From positions 124,001 to 188,000 of the forward strand of contig NZ_JAQFIF010000003.1 in the NCBI RefSeq assembly GCF_029504395.1: a stretch of DNA of 64,000 nt, in the 5' to 3' direction. Every line of letters begins with the position of its first letter. The stretch's first letter is position 1. The notes under the pieces were generated by a model, which was not told the DNA's origin, did not search any database, and saw nothing but the letters and a program-made list of their open reading frames with translations. The stretch is from Arthrobacter sp. ES3-54 (GTDB lineage: Bacteria > Actinomycetota > Actinomycetes > Actinomycetales > Micrococcaceae). A program made the translations under genes and the position numbers. Of the stretch, positions 8,561 to 20,098 are shown one piece after another.

Positions 8561-9146
8561 GCCGTCCGTCGGCGCACTCTTACCTTATTAACAGGGCCCT
8601 GTGGACAACCCTGTGGATACTTAAGGGGACAACCGCGGTTAATGGGCTTAAAACCCTTAAGGCGCCTGTGGATCAGCGAACCGGCCAAAAAACTTGTCCC
8701 CATCCACACCCTGTTTAAAACCTGCTCCGCCCACAGTCCATGAACAGGGCTTAACCCCGGATTCGCACGGCAGGATCGAGTTATCCACAGTTTCCACAGC
8801 AGTTATTAACACTACTAATCCCAAGAAAATGAAATTCCCTCAAACAACAATCTCCTTCCCACCTCCGGGCAGTGCCTAGGCCCGTTCCGGACCGGCACCG
8901 CAGACCGGCCCCGCGAACAACACTCATGTAACCCGGGGATGGGAGAAACGCTCACCTTGGGGCTAAGCTGTCTGCAGTGCGTCCGTCCCGGACATCTTTT
9001 GTGGTTCCCAACGGGCCATGAGGCCAGGGGAGGGCGGACGATTCCCTTGTTGACGGAGTTCGGCGTCCCCGCCGAAGTCCGCGGCAGCTTGAGCAGTCTT
9101 AGCGATTTTCAGCACTAACAGCAGCAATGAAAGGCGGCACCCTTCC
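8561..9146. other. oriC: Putative origin of replication oriC (dnaA-dnaN spacer)
   Basis: 586 bp without a gene. One perfect DnaA box TTATCCACA lies at 8781-8789. Weaker boxes are TGTGGACAA (8600-8608), TGTGGATAC (8612-8620), TGTGGATCA (8667-8675) and CCATCCACA (8700-8708), with TTTCCACAG right after the perfect box. An AT-rich stretch at 8800-8870, beginning with GTTATTAAC (8802-8810), could be the unwinding element. The dnaN promoter lies in the 3' part. Origin function is inferred from the position, boxes and AT-rich tract. Confidence 0.8.
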
Positions 9147-10271
9147 GTGAAGTTCAGAGTCGAACGGGACGTCCTGGCAGAAGCCGTGACATGGACCGCC
9201 CGGTCGTTGTCTCCGCGGCCGCCCGTTCCCGTACTTTCAGGCCTGCTCCTGAAGGCTGAAGCCGGTACCGTCAGCCTCTCGAGCTTCGATTACGAGACCT
9301 CCGCAAGGCTCGAAATCCCTGCTGACATCAGCACCGAAGGCACCATCCTGGTTTCGGGCCGCCTGCTCGCGGACATCTGCCGCAGCCTGCCGTCCGCACC
9401 CGTCGAGGTCGAAACCGACGGCAACAAGGTGACACTCACATGCCGCCGAAGCAGCTTCCACCTGGCCACGATGCCCGAGGCCGAATACCCGCCGCTGCCA
9501 GCCCTGCCCACCATCAGCGGCACCGTTCCCGGCGATTCGTTCGCCCAGGCGGTGTCCCAGGTGATCATCGCGGCCAGCAAGGACGACACCCTGCCGATCC
9601 TGACCGGCGTGCGGATGGAAATCGAGGACGACCTCATCACCCTCCTGGCCACCGACCGCTACCGCCTGGCCATGCGGGAAGTCCCGTGGAAGCCTGTGAC
9701 TCCCGGCATCTCCACGAGCGCTCTGGTCAAGGCCAAGACCCTCAACGAAGTGGCAAAAACACTGGGCAGCAGCGGCGACATCAACATCGCCCTCGCCGAC
9801 GACGACAGCCGGCTGATCGGCTTCGAGAGCGGCGGCAGGACCACCACCTCGCTCCTGGTGGACGGCGACTACCCGAAGATCCGTTCGCTCTTCCCGGACT
9901 CCACCCCCATCCACGCCACCGTGCAGACCCAAGAGCTGGTCGAAGCCGTCCGCCGTGTCTCGCTCGTGGCCGAACGCAACACTCCTGTCCGGCTCGCCTT
10001 CACCCAGGGCCAGCTGCACCTAGACGCGGGCACCGGCGAGGACGCGCAGGCCTCCGAAGAACTCGAAGCCCAGTTGTCCGGTGAGGACATCACTGTGGCC
10101 TTCAACCCGCACTACCTGATCGAGGGCCTGAGCGTCATCGAAACCAAGTTCGTGCGTTTCTCCTTCACCACCGCGCCCAAACCGGCCATGATTACAGCGC
10201 AGCAGGACGCCGAGGGCGAGGACCAGGGCGACTACCGCTACCTCGTCATGCCCGTCCGGCTGCCCAACTAG
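9147..10271 (+). CDS. dnaN: DNA polymerase III sliding clamp (beta subunit)
   Basis: 374 residues from GTG. Three repeated clamp domains are present. Markers are KFRVERDVLAEAV at the start, TDRYRLAMREVPW near residue 170, and the C-terminal YLVMPVRLPN that forms the partner-binding pocket edge. The clamp encircles DNA and tethers polymerase III. It sits directly after oriC, in the standard order dnaA-dnaN-(gnd)-recF. Confidence 0.98.
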   Translation: MKFRVERDVLAEAVTWTARSLSPRPPVPVLSGLLLKAEAGTVSLSSFDYETSARLEIPADISTEGTILVSGRLLADICRSLPSAPVEVETDGNKVTLTCRRSSFHLATMPEAEYPPLPALPTISGTVPGDSFAQAVSQVIIAASKDDTLPILTGVRMEIEDDLITLLATDRYRLAMREVPWKPVTPGISTSALVKAKTLNEVAKTLGSSGDINIALADDDSRLIGFESGGRTTTSLLVDGDYPKIRSLFPDSTPIHATVQTQELVEAVRRVSLVAERNTPVRLAFTQGQLHLDAGTGEDAQASEELEAQLSGEDITVAFNPHYLIEGLSVIETKFVRFSFTTAPKPAMITAQQDAEGEDQGDYRYLVMPVRLPN

Positions 10272-10272
10272 C

Positions 10273-10308
10273 GCTGCTGCTGCTCCGGACCGCCGGGACA
10301 GCAGCAGC
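10273..10308 (+). terminator. Hairpin after dnaN, possible terminator
   Basis: Perfect 10-bp arms GCTGCTGCTG (10273-10282) and CAGCAGCAGC (10299-10308) start two bases after the dnaN stop. No T-run follows, so it may attenuate transcription or protect the 3' end rather than stop transcription fully. Confidence 0.4.
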
Positions 10309-10368
10309 CCGCTGGCCGGCACGGCCGTCCCCCAACGAAGCACCCCAGCGCAGAAAAGAGTTCATCCC

Positions 10369-11253
10369 GTGCACATCGGACTAATCGGCCTTGGCAAAAT
10401 GGGCTTCAACATGCGCGAACGCCTGCGCATCGGCGGGATCGAGGTCACCGGCCTTGACCGCAACCCGGACATCACCGACGTCGCCTCCGTGGACGAACTC
10501 ATCGCCGCCGTCCCGGCGCCGCGGCTCATCTGGGTCATGGTCCCCTCGGGTGACATCACCGACGCCGTCATCACCGAACTCGGCGCCAAGCTCGACGCCG
10601 GCGACCTCGTGATCGACGGCGGCAACTCCCGGTTCACGGAAGACCAGAAGCACGGCGCGGCGCTGGCCGAAAAGGGAATCAGCTTTGCGGACTGTGGAGT
10701 CTCCGGCGGAGTCTGGGGTCTCCAGAACGGCTATGGCCTCATGGCGGGCGGCGACGCCGCGGACATCGAACGGGCGCTGCCCGTCTTCGACGCGCTCCGT
10801 CCCGCCGGCGACCGCGCCGACAGCTTCGTGCACGTCGGCGGCATCGGTGCCGGCCACTACGCCAAGATGGTCCACAACGGGATTGAATACGGCCTGATGC
10901 AGGCCTACGCGGAAGGCTACGAGCTCCTGGCCGCGAAGGACATCGTCGCCGATCTGCCCGGGACGTTCCGGGCGTGGCAAAAGGGCACCGTTGTGCGCTC
11001 CTGGCTCCTGGACCTCATGGTCAAGGCCCTGGACGAGGATCCCGGACTGGAGTCGATTTCGGACTACGTCGAGGATTCGGGCGAGGGCCGCTGGACCGTC
11101 GAGGAGGCGATCGCCAATGCCGTGCCGGCACCGGCAATCACGGCTGCGCTGTTCGCCAGGTTCTCCTCCCGCGAGGACAACTCGCCGGCCATGAAGATGG
11201 TGTCCGCGCTGCGCCACCAGTTCGGCGGCCACGCGACCCGGCCGGCCAAGTAA
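10369..11253 (+). CDS. gnd: 6-phosphogluconate dehydrogenase (decarboxylating), short form
   Basis: 294 residues from GTG. Converts 6-phosphogluconate to ribulose 5-phosphate and CO2 in the pentose phosphate pathway. The Rossmann motif GLIGLGKMGFNMRERL opens the protein, then WVMVPSGD, the substrate motif DCGVSGGVWGLQNGYGLMAGG and the catalytic lysine segment HYAKMVHNGIEYGLMQAYAEG. It is the ~300-residue class rather than the ~470-residue E. coli type; this class is often NAD-preferring, but cofactor use cannot be proved from sequence. It lies between dnaN and recF, a placement common in actinobacteria. Confidence 0.95.
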   Translation: MHIGLIGLGKMGFNMRERLRIGGIEVTGLDRNPDITDVASVDELIAAVPAPRLIWVMVPSGDITDAVITELGAKLDAGDLVIDGGNSRFTEDQKHGAALAEKGISFADCGVSGGVWGLQNGYGLMAGGDAADIERALPVFDALRPAGDRADSFVHVGGIGAGHYAKMVHNGIEYGLMQAYAEGYELLAAKDIVADLPGTFRAWQKGTVVRSWLLDLMVKALDEDPGLESISDYVEDSGEGRWTVEEAIANAVPAPAITAALFARFSSREDNSPAMKMVSALRHQFGGHATRPAK

Positions 11254-11298
11254 TCCTGCCCGGCCAATTAATCTTGCCTGCGAAGTCCTGAATCCCGC

Positions 11299-12543
11299 GT
11301 GTACCTAGAAAAACTCTCGCTCACAGATTTCCGCAGCTACGCCCAGGTCGATCTCAGCCTTGAGCCCGGAGTCACCGTCCTGGTGGGTTCCAACGGCATC
11401 GGCAAGACCAACCTGATGGAAGCGATCGGGTATCTGGCCACGCTCAACTCGCACCGCGTCAGCACGGACGCGCCGCTGCTGCGCTTTGGCACCGAGCGGG
11501 CGATGATCCGGGCCAAGCTGGTCCGCGGCGAGCAGGCCACCGTGCTGGAACTGGAAATCAACGCGTCCCGGGCCAACCGTGGACGCATCAACCGGAGCAA
11601 CCCGGTCCGTGCCCGGGACCTGCTTGGCATCTGCCAGATGGTGCTCTTCGCGCCGGAGGACCTGGCGCTGGTTAAGGGCGATCCGTCCAACCGCCGCCGG
11701 TTCCTGGATGAACTGCTGGTCAGCCTCATGCCGCGCCACGCCGCGACCAGGAGTGACTATGACCGGGTGCTGAAGCAACGGAACGCGCTGCTCAAATCGG
11801 GGCGGACCGGAAAATTCACCGCCGGCCATGAGGCAACGCTCGATGTCTGGGACCAGCACATGGCTCGGGCCGGGGCCGAACTGCTGCACGCGCGCCTCGA
11901 GCTTGTGGACCGCCTGCAACCACACCTGAAAAACGCCTACGCGCAGCTGACCGACGGCTCCAAGGAGGCCGCTGCGGTGTACCGTTCCACGCTGCAGGAC
12001 ATTATGGACGACGACGGCGCTGGGGCCAGTTCTGGGGCCAGACCTGCGGATGGCGCCGCCACGGAGACCGGTGCCGGCACCGATGCGGCTGCCGCGCCGG
12101 CGGAGGACCTGCGCCTGCTCTCCGTCGAGCAGCTCACGGACCGCTACATCCAGGCCTTTGCCGCATCCCGCCGCAAGGAACTGGAACGGGGCATCTCCCT
12201 GGTCGGGCCGCACCGCGACGAGCTTGAGCTGGTGCTGGGATCCGCCCCGGCCAAGGGCTATGCCTCGCACGGGGAAACCTGGTCCATGTGCCTGTCCCTG
12301 CGCCTGGCCTCCTACTACGTCATGCTCGACGACGCCCGCACCGGAGGGTCGCCCCCGATCCTGATCCTGGACGACGTTTTTGCCGAACTTGACGTCCAGC
12401 GGCGGCGTAAACTGGCGGCAATAGTATCCGGCGCCGAGCAGGTGCTGGTCACTGCCGCCGTCGAGGCCGATATCCCGGCGGAACTGACCGGCCGGCGGGT
12501 GAAGGTCATCCCGGGAGGAATCGATGAGCAGGAAAATCGATGA
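11299..12543 (+). CDS. recF: DNA replication and repair protein RecF
   Basis: 414 residues from GTG. SMC-like ABC ATPase that loads RecA at gaps. Walker A is VGSNGIGKTNLMEAIG, the N-terminal signature is LSLTDFRSYAQVDLSLEPG, the ABC signature is YASHGETWSMCLSLRLA and Walker B is PILILDDVFAELD. Between about residues 235 and 275 is an Ala/Gly-rich low-complexity insert not needed for the fold. The stop overlaps the dciA start (ATGA), indicating coupling. Confidence 0.96.
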   Translation: MYLEKLSLTDFRSYAQVDLSLEPGVTVLVGSNGIGKTNLMEAIGYLATLNSHRVSTDAPLLRFGTERAMIRAKLVRGEQATVLELEINASRANRGRINRSNPVRARDLLGICQMVLFAPEDLALVKGDPSNRRRFLDELLVSLMPRHAATRSDYDRVLKQRNALLKSGRTGKFTAGHEATLDVWDQHMARAGAELLHARLELVDRLQPHLKNAYAQLTDGSKEAAAVYRSTLQDIMDDDGAGASSGARPADGAATETGAGTDAAAAPAEDLRLLSVEQLTDRYIQAFAASRRKELERGISLVGPHRDELELVLGSAPAKGYASHGETWSMCLSLRLASYYVMLDDARTGGSPPILILDDVFAELDVQRRRKLAAIVSGAEQVLVTAAVEADIPAELTGRRVKVIPGGIDEQENR

Positions 12544-13103
12544 ATAAGGATACCGACGGCGGCCTGCAACCGGGCCGCGACCCCGACGACATCGATGCCG
12601 CGCAGGCCGCACTGAACAGGATGCGCGACGCCGCCGCGGCCCGCGGCGAAATCCGGCGCAAAGCTCCGCCGCGCCCCGGCGCCGCCGCCCAGAAACCCGG
12701 CCGCACGGCGCGGGGAACCCGGGGGTTCTCCCAGTTCCATGGCACCGGCCGGGATCCGCTGGGCCTGGGAAAGGTTGTGGGACGCCTCGTGGCCGAACGC
12801 GGCTGGAGCTCGCCGGTGGCCGTCGGCTCCGTCATGGCGCAGTGGGCCGTGCTGGTGGGCCCGGAGATCTCCGCGCACTGCACCCCTGAGAGTTTCACGG
12901 ACACCACCTTGCATGTGCGCACCGATTCCACGGCGTGGGCGACCCAGCTGCGGCTGCTCAGCAGCAGCCTGCTGGAGAAATTCCGCACCGACCTGGGTGA
13001 TGGTGTTGTCACCAGCATCCAGGTGCTCGGACCGGCCGCGCCGAGCTGGCGCAAGGGCCTCCGGACGGTCAACGGTCGCGGGCCCCGCGACACGTACGGC
13101 TAG
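12540..13103 (+). CDS. dciA: DUF721 protein, DciA-type helicase loader
   Basis: 187 residues. The N-terminal ~70 residues are basic and disordered. The DUF721/DciA fold follows: LGKVVGRLVAERGWSSPVAV, WAVLVGPEISAHCTPESFTD, LHVRTDSTAWATQLRLL. DciA proteins assist DnaB helicase loading in bacteria lacking DnaC/DnaI. The position between recF and gyrB matches the mycobacterial homologue. The 4-nt overlap with recF suggests co-translation. Helicase loading is assigned from the family. Confidence 0.85.
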   Translation: MNKDTDGGLQPGRDPDDIDAAQAALNRMRDAAAARGEIRRKAPPRPGAAAQKPGRTARGTRGFSQFHGTGRDPLGLGKVVGRLVAERGWSSPVAVGSVMAQWAVLVGPEISAHCTPESFTDTTLHVRTDSTAWATQLRLLSSSLLEKFRTDLGDGVVTSIQVLGPAAPSWRKGLRTVNGRGPRDTYG

Positions 13104-13515
13104 CCCCGGCGGCCCGGCGCGCACTGGATCTGAAGCACTTCTTGCAAAAAACCTTGAAAAATCCTCAAGCGGCGGGTAGGGCGCTCGAACGCCCCGGAGT
13201 CGTATAGGCACCCTAGGGCTGGACCCCGAAAGCCTTGCAGGGGGAGCCAGCGGCCTCTCAGCGGCACTTTCCCGCCCGTTTGGCGCCCTGGAATGCGGGT
13301 TTGGCTCCTATAACACGATAGAATCGGTCTAGATAACTGGGCGCCGGTGAAGCGTTGACTGAGTCCGTTTCCGACGCAATTTCAGCGTGCGGCGGACGGG
13401 ATCCCAAGTCAGCGGAATACCCGGCGTCGTCAGTGACGTGCCTGTTGGCAGGAGCCTTTTCCACGGAAGAGGCAACGGCCGGCCTTCAACGAACATAGAG
13501 GAGTCGAAAGCGCCT
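13104..13515 (+). other. Spacer upstream of gyrB
   Basis: 412 bp with no supported gene. The gyrB frame stays open upstream to 13387 but lacks a ribosome site there. AT-rich TATAACACGATAGAAT (13309-13324) could hold the gyrB promoter -10 element. A ribosome-site-like GAGGAG (13498-13503) precedes the chosen gyrB start. Confidence 0.5.
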
Positions 13516-15615
13516 GTGGCTAACGACAATGCAGAGATCCCGGCAGTGGAAGACGTAGCGGAAGCGGTAGTGCAAGTGGCGGCGGCAGCGCCGTCGTCGG
13601 GGACCGCGACATCGCGCGAATACGGCGCCAGCGACATCACCGTACTTGAAGGCCTGGAAGCTGTCCGGAAACGTCCCGGCATGTACATCGGCTCCACCGG
13701 ACCCCGCGGTTTGCACCACCTGGTCTACGAGGTGGTGGATAACTCGGTGGACGAGGCCCTGGCCGGTTACTGCACGCACATCGAAATCGTGCTGCAGGCC
13801 GACGGCGGCGTCAAGGTGGTCGACAACGGCCGCGGCATCCCCGTGGACATGCACCCCACCGAGCACAAGCCCACCGTGGAAGTCGTCATGACGATCCTGC
13901 ACGCCGGCGGCAAGTTCGGCGGCGGCGGCTATGCCGTCTCCGGCGGCCTCCACGGCGTCGGCATTTCGGTGGTCAACGCCCTGTCCAGCCGCGTCGACAC
14001 CGAGGTCCGCCGCCAGGGACACGTCTGGCGGATGTCCTTCGCCGACGGTGGCAAGCCTCAAGGCGGCCTGGTCCAGGGCGAGGAAGCCGCCGAGACCGGC
14101 ACCACGCAGACGTTCTATCCCGATGCCACCATCTTCGAGAGCACCTACTTCGACTTCGAAACCCTGCGTGCCCGCTTCCAGCAGATGGCCTTCCTCAACA
14201 AGGGACTGCGCATCACGCTGACCGACGAGCGCCGCGCTCCGGAGGAACCGTCCGACGACGACGACCTGGACCTGGACACCGTCCCCACCGAAGGCGAAAT
14301 CCCCGCGGAATTCCACACTGTGGTCTACCAGTACGACGACGGGCTGCTGGACTACGTCAAGCACCTGAACTCCGGCAAGAAGGTTGATGTGGTCCACGAG
14401 GACGTCATCGCGTTCGAGACCGAGGACACGGAACGGCACATCGCCCTGGAAATGGCGATGCAATGGACCAACGCATACTCCGAGAGCGTCCACACCTACG
14501 CCAACACGATCAACACGCACGAAGGCGGCACTCACGAAGAGGGCTTCCGCGCCGCGATGACTTCGCTCATCAACCGCTATGCGCGGGAGAAGAACATCAT
14601 CAAGGAAAAGGAAGACAACCTCACCGGGGACGACATCCGCGAGGGCCTGACGGCAGTCATTTCCGTGAAGCTCTCCGAGCCGCAGTTCGAGGGCCAGACT
14701 AAGACCAAGCTCGGCAACTCCGAGGTCAAGGGCTTTGTCCAGCGCGTTGTCACCGACGGGCTGGGCGACTGGCTCGAGCGCAACCCCGGCCCCGCCCGGG
14801 ACGTGATCCGCAAGGCCATCTCGGCCGCGCAGGCGCGGATGGCCGCGCGGAAGGCCCGGGACAACGCCCGCCGCAAGAGCCCGCTGGAATCTTTCGGCAT
14901 GCCCGGCAAGCTGTCCGACTGCTCCTCGAAGAACCCGGAGAGGTGCGAGGTCTACATCGTGGAGGGTGACTCCGCCGGCGGCTCCGCCAAGCGCGGCCGC
15001 AACCCGGAGACCCAGGCCATCCTGCCGCTGCGCGGCAAGATCCTGAACGTCGAGCGGGCCCGGCTGGACAAGGCGCTCGGCAATGCCGAGGTCCAGTCCA
15101 TGATCACGGCCTTCGGCACCGGCATTGGCGAGGACTTCGACATCGCCAAGCTGCGGTACCACAAGATCGTGCTCATGGCCGATGCCGACGTGGACGGCCA
15201 GCACATCACGACGCTGCTGATGACGCTGCTGTTCCGCTACATGCGCCCGCTGATCGAAAACGGCTACGTCTACCTCGCGCAGCCGCCGCTGTACCGGATC
15301 AAGTGGTCCAATGCGCCGCACGATTACGTCTACAGCGACCGTGAACGCGACGCGAAGCTGCTCTCGGGCGCGGCCGCCGGCCGCCGCATCCCCAAGGACA
15401 ACGGCATCCAGCGCTACAAGGGCCTCGGCGAGATGGACTACACGGAACTGTGGGACACCACCATGGACCCTGACCACCGGACCCTGCTGCAGGTGACGAT
15501 GGACGACGCCCTGGCGGCGGACCAGATCTTCTCGGTCCTGATGGGCGAGGACGTTGAATCGCGCCGAAACTTCATTCAGCAGAACGCCAAGGACGTTCGG
15601 TTCCTGGACATCTAG
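13516..15615 (+). CDS. gyrB: DNA gyrase subunit B
   Basis: 699 residues from GTG at 13516 (VANDNAEIP), chosen for GAGGAG upstream; an in-frame ATG at 13387 would add 43 residues of poor quality. GyrB supplies ATP hydrolysis for negative supercoiling. The GHKL ATPase has [20 protein letters not shown] and [10 protein letters not shown]; the TOPRIM domain has [19 protein letters not shown] and the metal-binding DADVDGQHI; the C-terminus has [16 protein letters not shown] Ser/Asp-rich N-terminal extension of ~35 residues precedes the core. It is followed by gyrA after 59 bp. Confidence 0.97.
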   Translation: MANDNAEIPAVEDVAEAVVQVAAAAPSSGTATSREYGASDITVLEGLEAVRKRPGMYIGSTGPRGLHHLVYEVVDNSVDEALAGYCTHIEIVLQADGGVKVVDNGRGIPVDMHPTEHKPTVEVVMTILHAGGKFGGGGYAVSGGLHGVGISVVNALSSRVDTEVRRQGHVWRMSFADGGKPQGGLVQGEEAAETGTTQTFYPDATIFESTYFDFETLRARFQQMAFLNKGLRITLTDERRAPEEPSDDDDLDLDTVPTEGEIPAEFHTVVYQYDDGLLDYVKHLNSGKKVDVVHEDVIAFETEDTERHIALEMAMQWTNAYSESVHTYANTINTHEGGTHEEGFRAAMTSLINRYAREKNIIKEKEDNLTGDDIREGLTAVISVKLSEPQFEGQTKTKLGNSEVKGFVQRVVTDGLGDWLERNPGPARDVIRKAISAAQARMAARKARDNARRKSPLESFGMPGKLSDCSSKNPERCEVYIVEGDSAGGSAKRGRNPETQAILPLRGKILNVERARLDKALGNAEVQSMITAFGTGIGEDFDIAKLRYHKIVLMADADVDGQHITTLLMTLLFRYMRPLIENGYVYLAQPPLYRIKWSNAPHDYVYSDRERDAKLLSGAAAGRRIPKDNGIQRYKGLGEMDYTELWDTTMDPDHRTLLQVTMDDALAADQIFSVLMGEDVESRRNFIQQNAKDVRFLDI

Positions 15616-15631
15616 GGGCGCAAGCCCCCTA
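15615..15631 (+). other. Small GNRA-loop hairpin between gyrB and gyrA
   Basis: Immediately at the gyrB stop, GGGGC (15615-15619), GCAA loop and GCCCC (15624-15628) form a short stable hairpin, flanked by TA/TA. There is no T-run. It may define an mRNA 3' end or modulate gyrA translation; function unknown. Confidence 0.35.
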
Positions 15632-15674
15632 ATATTCCAGAGCCGATATATACCTGAAACGGAAAATATAGACT

Positions 15675-18397
<2,723 letters not shown>

Positions 18398-18401
<4 letters not shown>

Positions 18402-19033
18402 GTAATTCCGACTCATATCCCAAGCCCAGCAGCGGCGTGCCGGGCGGAGTGCGGCAACCCGCCGCCGCACCGCGCGTAGGCGGCGCCCCCTCGCGTCCGC
18501 AGCAGCGCCCTGGCGTGTCCGGCGCGGCCGCAGGAACGGGACAGCGTCCCCCCGCGCCCGGCCAGCGCCCGACGGTCCCCGGACAGCGCCCCGCTGTCCC
18601 GGCCCAGCGCCCCGCCCAGTCCGGCGGGCAGGGCACAACCGGGCTGATCAAGCCGGCTCCCAAGGCCAAAGTGCGCCGTGCCAGGCTGCTGGTCAGCAAG
18701 GTGGACCCCTGGTCCGTGCTGAAGATGGCCTTCCTGCTCTCCGTGGCGCTGGGAATCGTCACGGTCGTGGCGGCTATCGTGCTCTGGACCGTTTTGGACC
18801 TGACCGGGATCTTTGACCAGGTGGACAGCCTGCTAGGGACCCTCGCGGGCTCCGAAGGCGGCGGCTTTGAATTGAAGAAGGTGGCGTCCCTCGGGCAGGT
18901 GGCCTCGTTCGCGACCATCATCGCCGTGATCAACGTGGTGCTGCTGACGGCCCTGTCGATGCTTTCGGCGGTGCTGTACAACATTGCGGCAACGCTCGTG
19001 GGCGGTATCGGCGTGACCCTCACGGACGACTAA
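18398..19033 (+). CDS. DUF3566 membrane protein downstream of gyrA
   Basis: 211 residues. The first ~90 residues are Pro/Gln/Arg-rich with repeated GQRPxVPxQRP-like units, predicted disordered and cytoplasmic. The DUF3566 domain follows: two membrane helices around residues 110-135 and 170-205, with [20 protein letters not shown] before the first. The gene follows gyrA in most actinobacteria (Rv0007 in M. tuberculosis). Its function is not established. Start overlaps gyrA by 4 nt. Confidence 0.88.
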
Positions 19034-19076
19034 TTCCCGCACTTTTCCGCGGAATGCCGCGGGAAAAAGCCTCGAT

Positions 19077-19106
19077 TTGAGATCGGGCCGGGATGTGCTG
19101 TACAGT
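19077..19106 (+). promoter_or_regulatory. Likely promoter of tRNA-Ile
   Basis: TTGAGA (19077-19082), 18-bp spacer and TACAGT (19101-19106) resemble the housekeeping sigma consensus, 25 bp before the tRNA. It is bracketed by perfect 9-bp inverted repeats ATCGGGCCG (19082-19090) and CGGCCCGAT (19114-19122). Confidence 0.55.
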
Positions 19107-19131
19107 CATATCTCGGCCCGATGAGGCATCG

Positions 19132-19205
19132 GGGCGTATAGCTCAGGCGGTTAGAGCGCTTCGCTGATAACGAAGAGGTCCCAGGTTCAAGTCCTGGTAC
19201 GCCCA
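19132..19205 (+). tRNA. tRNA-Ile (GAT)
   Basis: 74 nt. The 7-bp acceptor stem GGGCGTA/TACGCCC closes with discriminator A. The anticodon arm CTTCG-CTGATAA-CGAAG gives anticodon GAT, and the T arm is CCAGG-TTCAAGT-CCTGG. The 3' CCA is not encoded. The trnI-trnA pair after gyrA is conserved in Micrococcales. Confidence 0.97.
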
Positions 19206-19274
19206 CGGAACCAGTACTGGTTCTGATAGAGGTTAGTGAAGGTTCGTCGATGACTGAACCGGAACGGAGTGCAT

Positions 19275-19391
19275 GTGAAGAAGTTGCTGGTTATCGCAGC
19301 CACGGTCGCAGGCGTTCTCCTCTACAGGAAAGTGCAGGAATCCGAAGCCCGGAAAGTGATCTGGAGCAATTCGACCGATACGGTTGACTAG
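19275..19391 (+). CDS. DLW-39 family small protein
   Basis: 38 residues from GTG, with GGAG at 19266-19269 giving good spacing. The sequence starts VKKLLVIAATVAGVLLYRKV and ends IWSNSTDTVD. It matches the pattern of the actinobacterial DLW-39 family: a hydrophobic N-terminal helix, a charged segment, then a W-x-x-(A/S)-T-D-x-V tail (the D-L-W of the name is V-I-W here). Always very short and of unknown function. It sits between the tRNA-Ile and tRNA-Ala genes. Confidence 0.85.
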   Translation: MKKLLVIAATVAGVLLYRKVQESEARKVIWSNSTDTVD

Positions 19392-19463
19392 CCCGGAAAC
19401 TGGGGATGGAAGCTGGAAATCAGCTCGCCGGACCTAGGGTATGATTGTCGGGTTGCTTCTTAT

Positions 19464-19539
19464 GGGGGCATGGCGCAATTGGTAGCGCACCTGCTTTGCA
19501 AGCAGGGGGTTCGGGGTTCGAGTCCCCGTGCCTCCACCA
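19464..19539 (+). tRNA. tRNA-Ala (TGC)
   Basis: 73-nt body plus encoded CCA (19537-19539). Acceptor GGGGGCA/TGCCTCC, anticodon arm CCTGC-TTTGCAA-GCAGG giving anticodon TGC, T arm CGGGG-TTCGAGT-CCCCG. A possible -10 element TATGAT lies at 19440-19445. An intrinsic terminator follows within 5 bp. Confidence 0.97.
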
Positions 19540-19543
19540 TAGG

Positions 19544-19581
19544 AAAAGCCCCGGACCGCGGAAACGCGGTCCGGGGCTTTT
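19544..19581. terminator. Bidirectional intrinsic terminator
   Basis: 17-bp perfect arms (19544-19560 and 19565-19581) with a GAAA loop; A-run on one side, T-run on the other. It ends tRNA-Ala transcription and can also stop the convergent cupin gene. Confidence 0.92.
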
Positions 19582-19599
19582 TTCATGCCCTTTTCGCAA

Positions 19600-19968
19600 T
19601 CATTCCTTCGGTTTGGCGTAATCTGCCATGCCTTGCCAGTCGATGAACACATACGGCTCGTCGCCGAGTACCCAGGCATCATGCCCCGGCGGGATGATGC
19701 CGAAGTCGCCGGGCCCGAATTCGAGTTCTTCGCCGTCATCCATGACGACTTTGATGCGTCCGGAAATCGTGTAGCCGGTATGGCTGGCCATGCAGCTGTC
19801 AGTTTTGGCGATCGGCTTGACATGGTCTGACCATTTCCAGCCCGGGAGGAACGTGGCCCGTCCGACCGGGCCGGAGTCCAGGTTGACGAGGTCCACCCGG
19901 CCCATGCCCTGGGCAACAGGACGTGATTCTTCGGGATTATCCAGGCTCTTGCGGATCATTGACGCCAT
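19600..19968 (-). CDS. Cupin-domain protein
   Basis: 122 residues from ATG at 19968, supported by AAGGAG upstream; a longer frame to 20049 lacks such a site. Single conserved cupin barrel. HTGYTISGRIKVVMDDGEE supplies the first metal-binding box and GDFGIIPPGHDAWVLGDEPY the second, so a metal-binding small beta barrel is likely. The substrate is not indicated. It is convergent to tRNA-Ala and divergent from the EamA transporter gene. Confidence 0.85.
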   Translation of the reverse strand: MASMIRKSLDNPEESRPVAQGMGRVDLVNLDSGPVGRATFLPGWKWSDHVKPIAKTDSCMASHTGYTISGRIKVVMDDGEELEFGPGDFGIIPPGHDAWVLGDEPYVFIDWQGMADYAKPKE

Positions 19969-20098
19969 GATGGTCTCCTTCTTCGATGATGGCGAGATCG
20001 GGATGTGAGACCGCGACTTAAGGGTGGCACTGGGGTATGTACCGGTCAAGGCGTAGCGGCTGTAAGGGACCCGAGGTCCGTCCCATTAGGGTTGGAAC

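Noticed and set aside
13387..13515. Longer start for gyrB at 13387
   Set aside because: The extra 43 residues do not resemble GyrB and there is no ribosome site; GAGGAG precedes 13516.
13486..15477. 663-residue minus-strand frame opposite gyrB
   Set aside because: Antisense shadow; high GC at codon position 3 creates long open frames. GyrB is unmistakable.
19042..19068. Hairpin after the DUF3566 gene as a strong terminator
   Set aside because: Stem TTTTCCGCGG with a bulge and no T-run on the plus strand; too weak to call.
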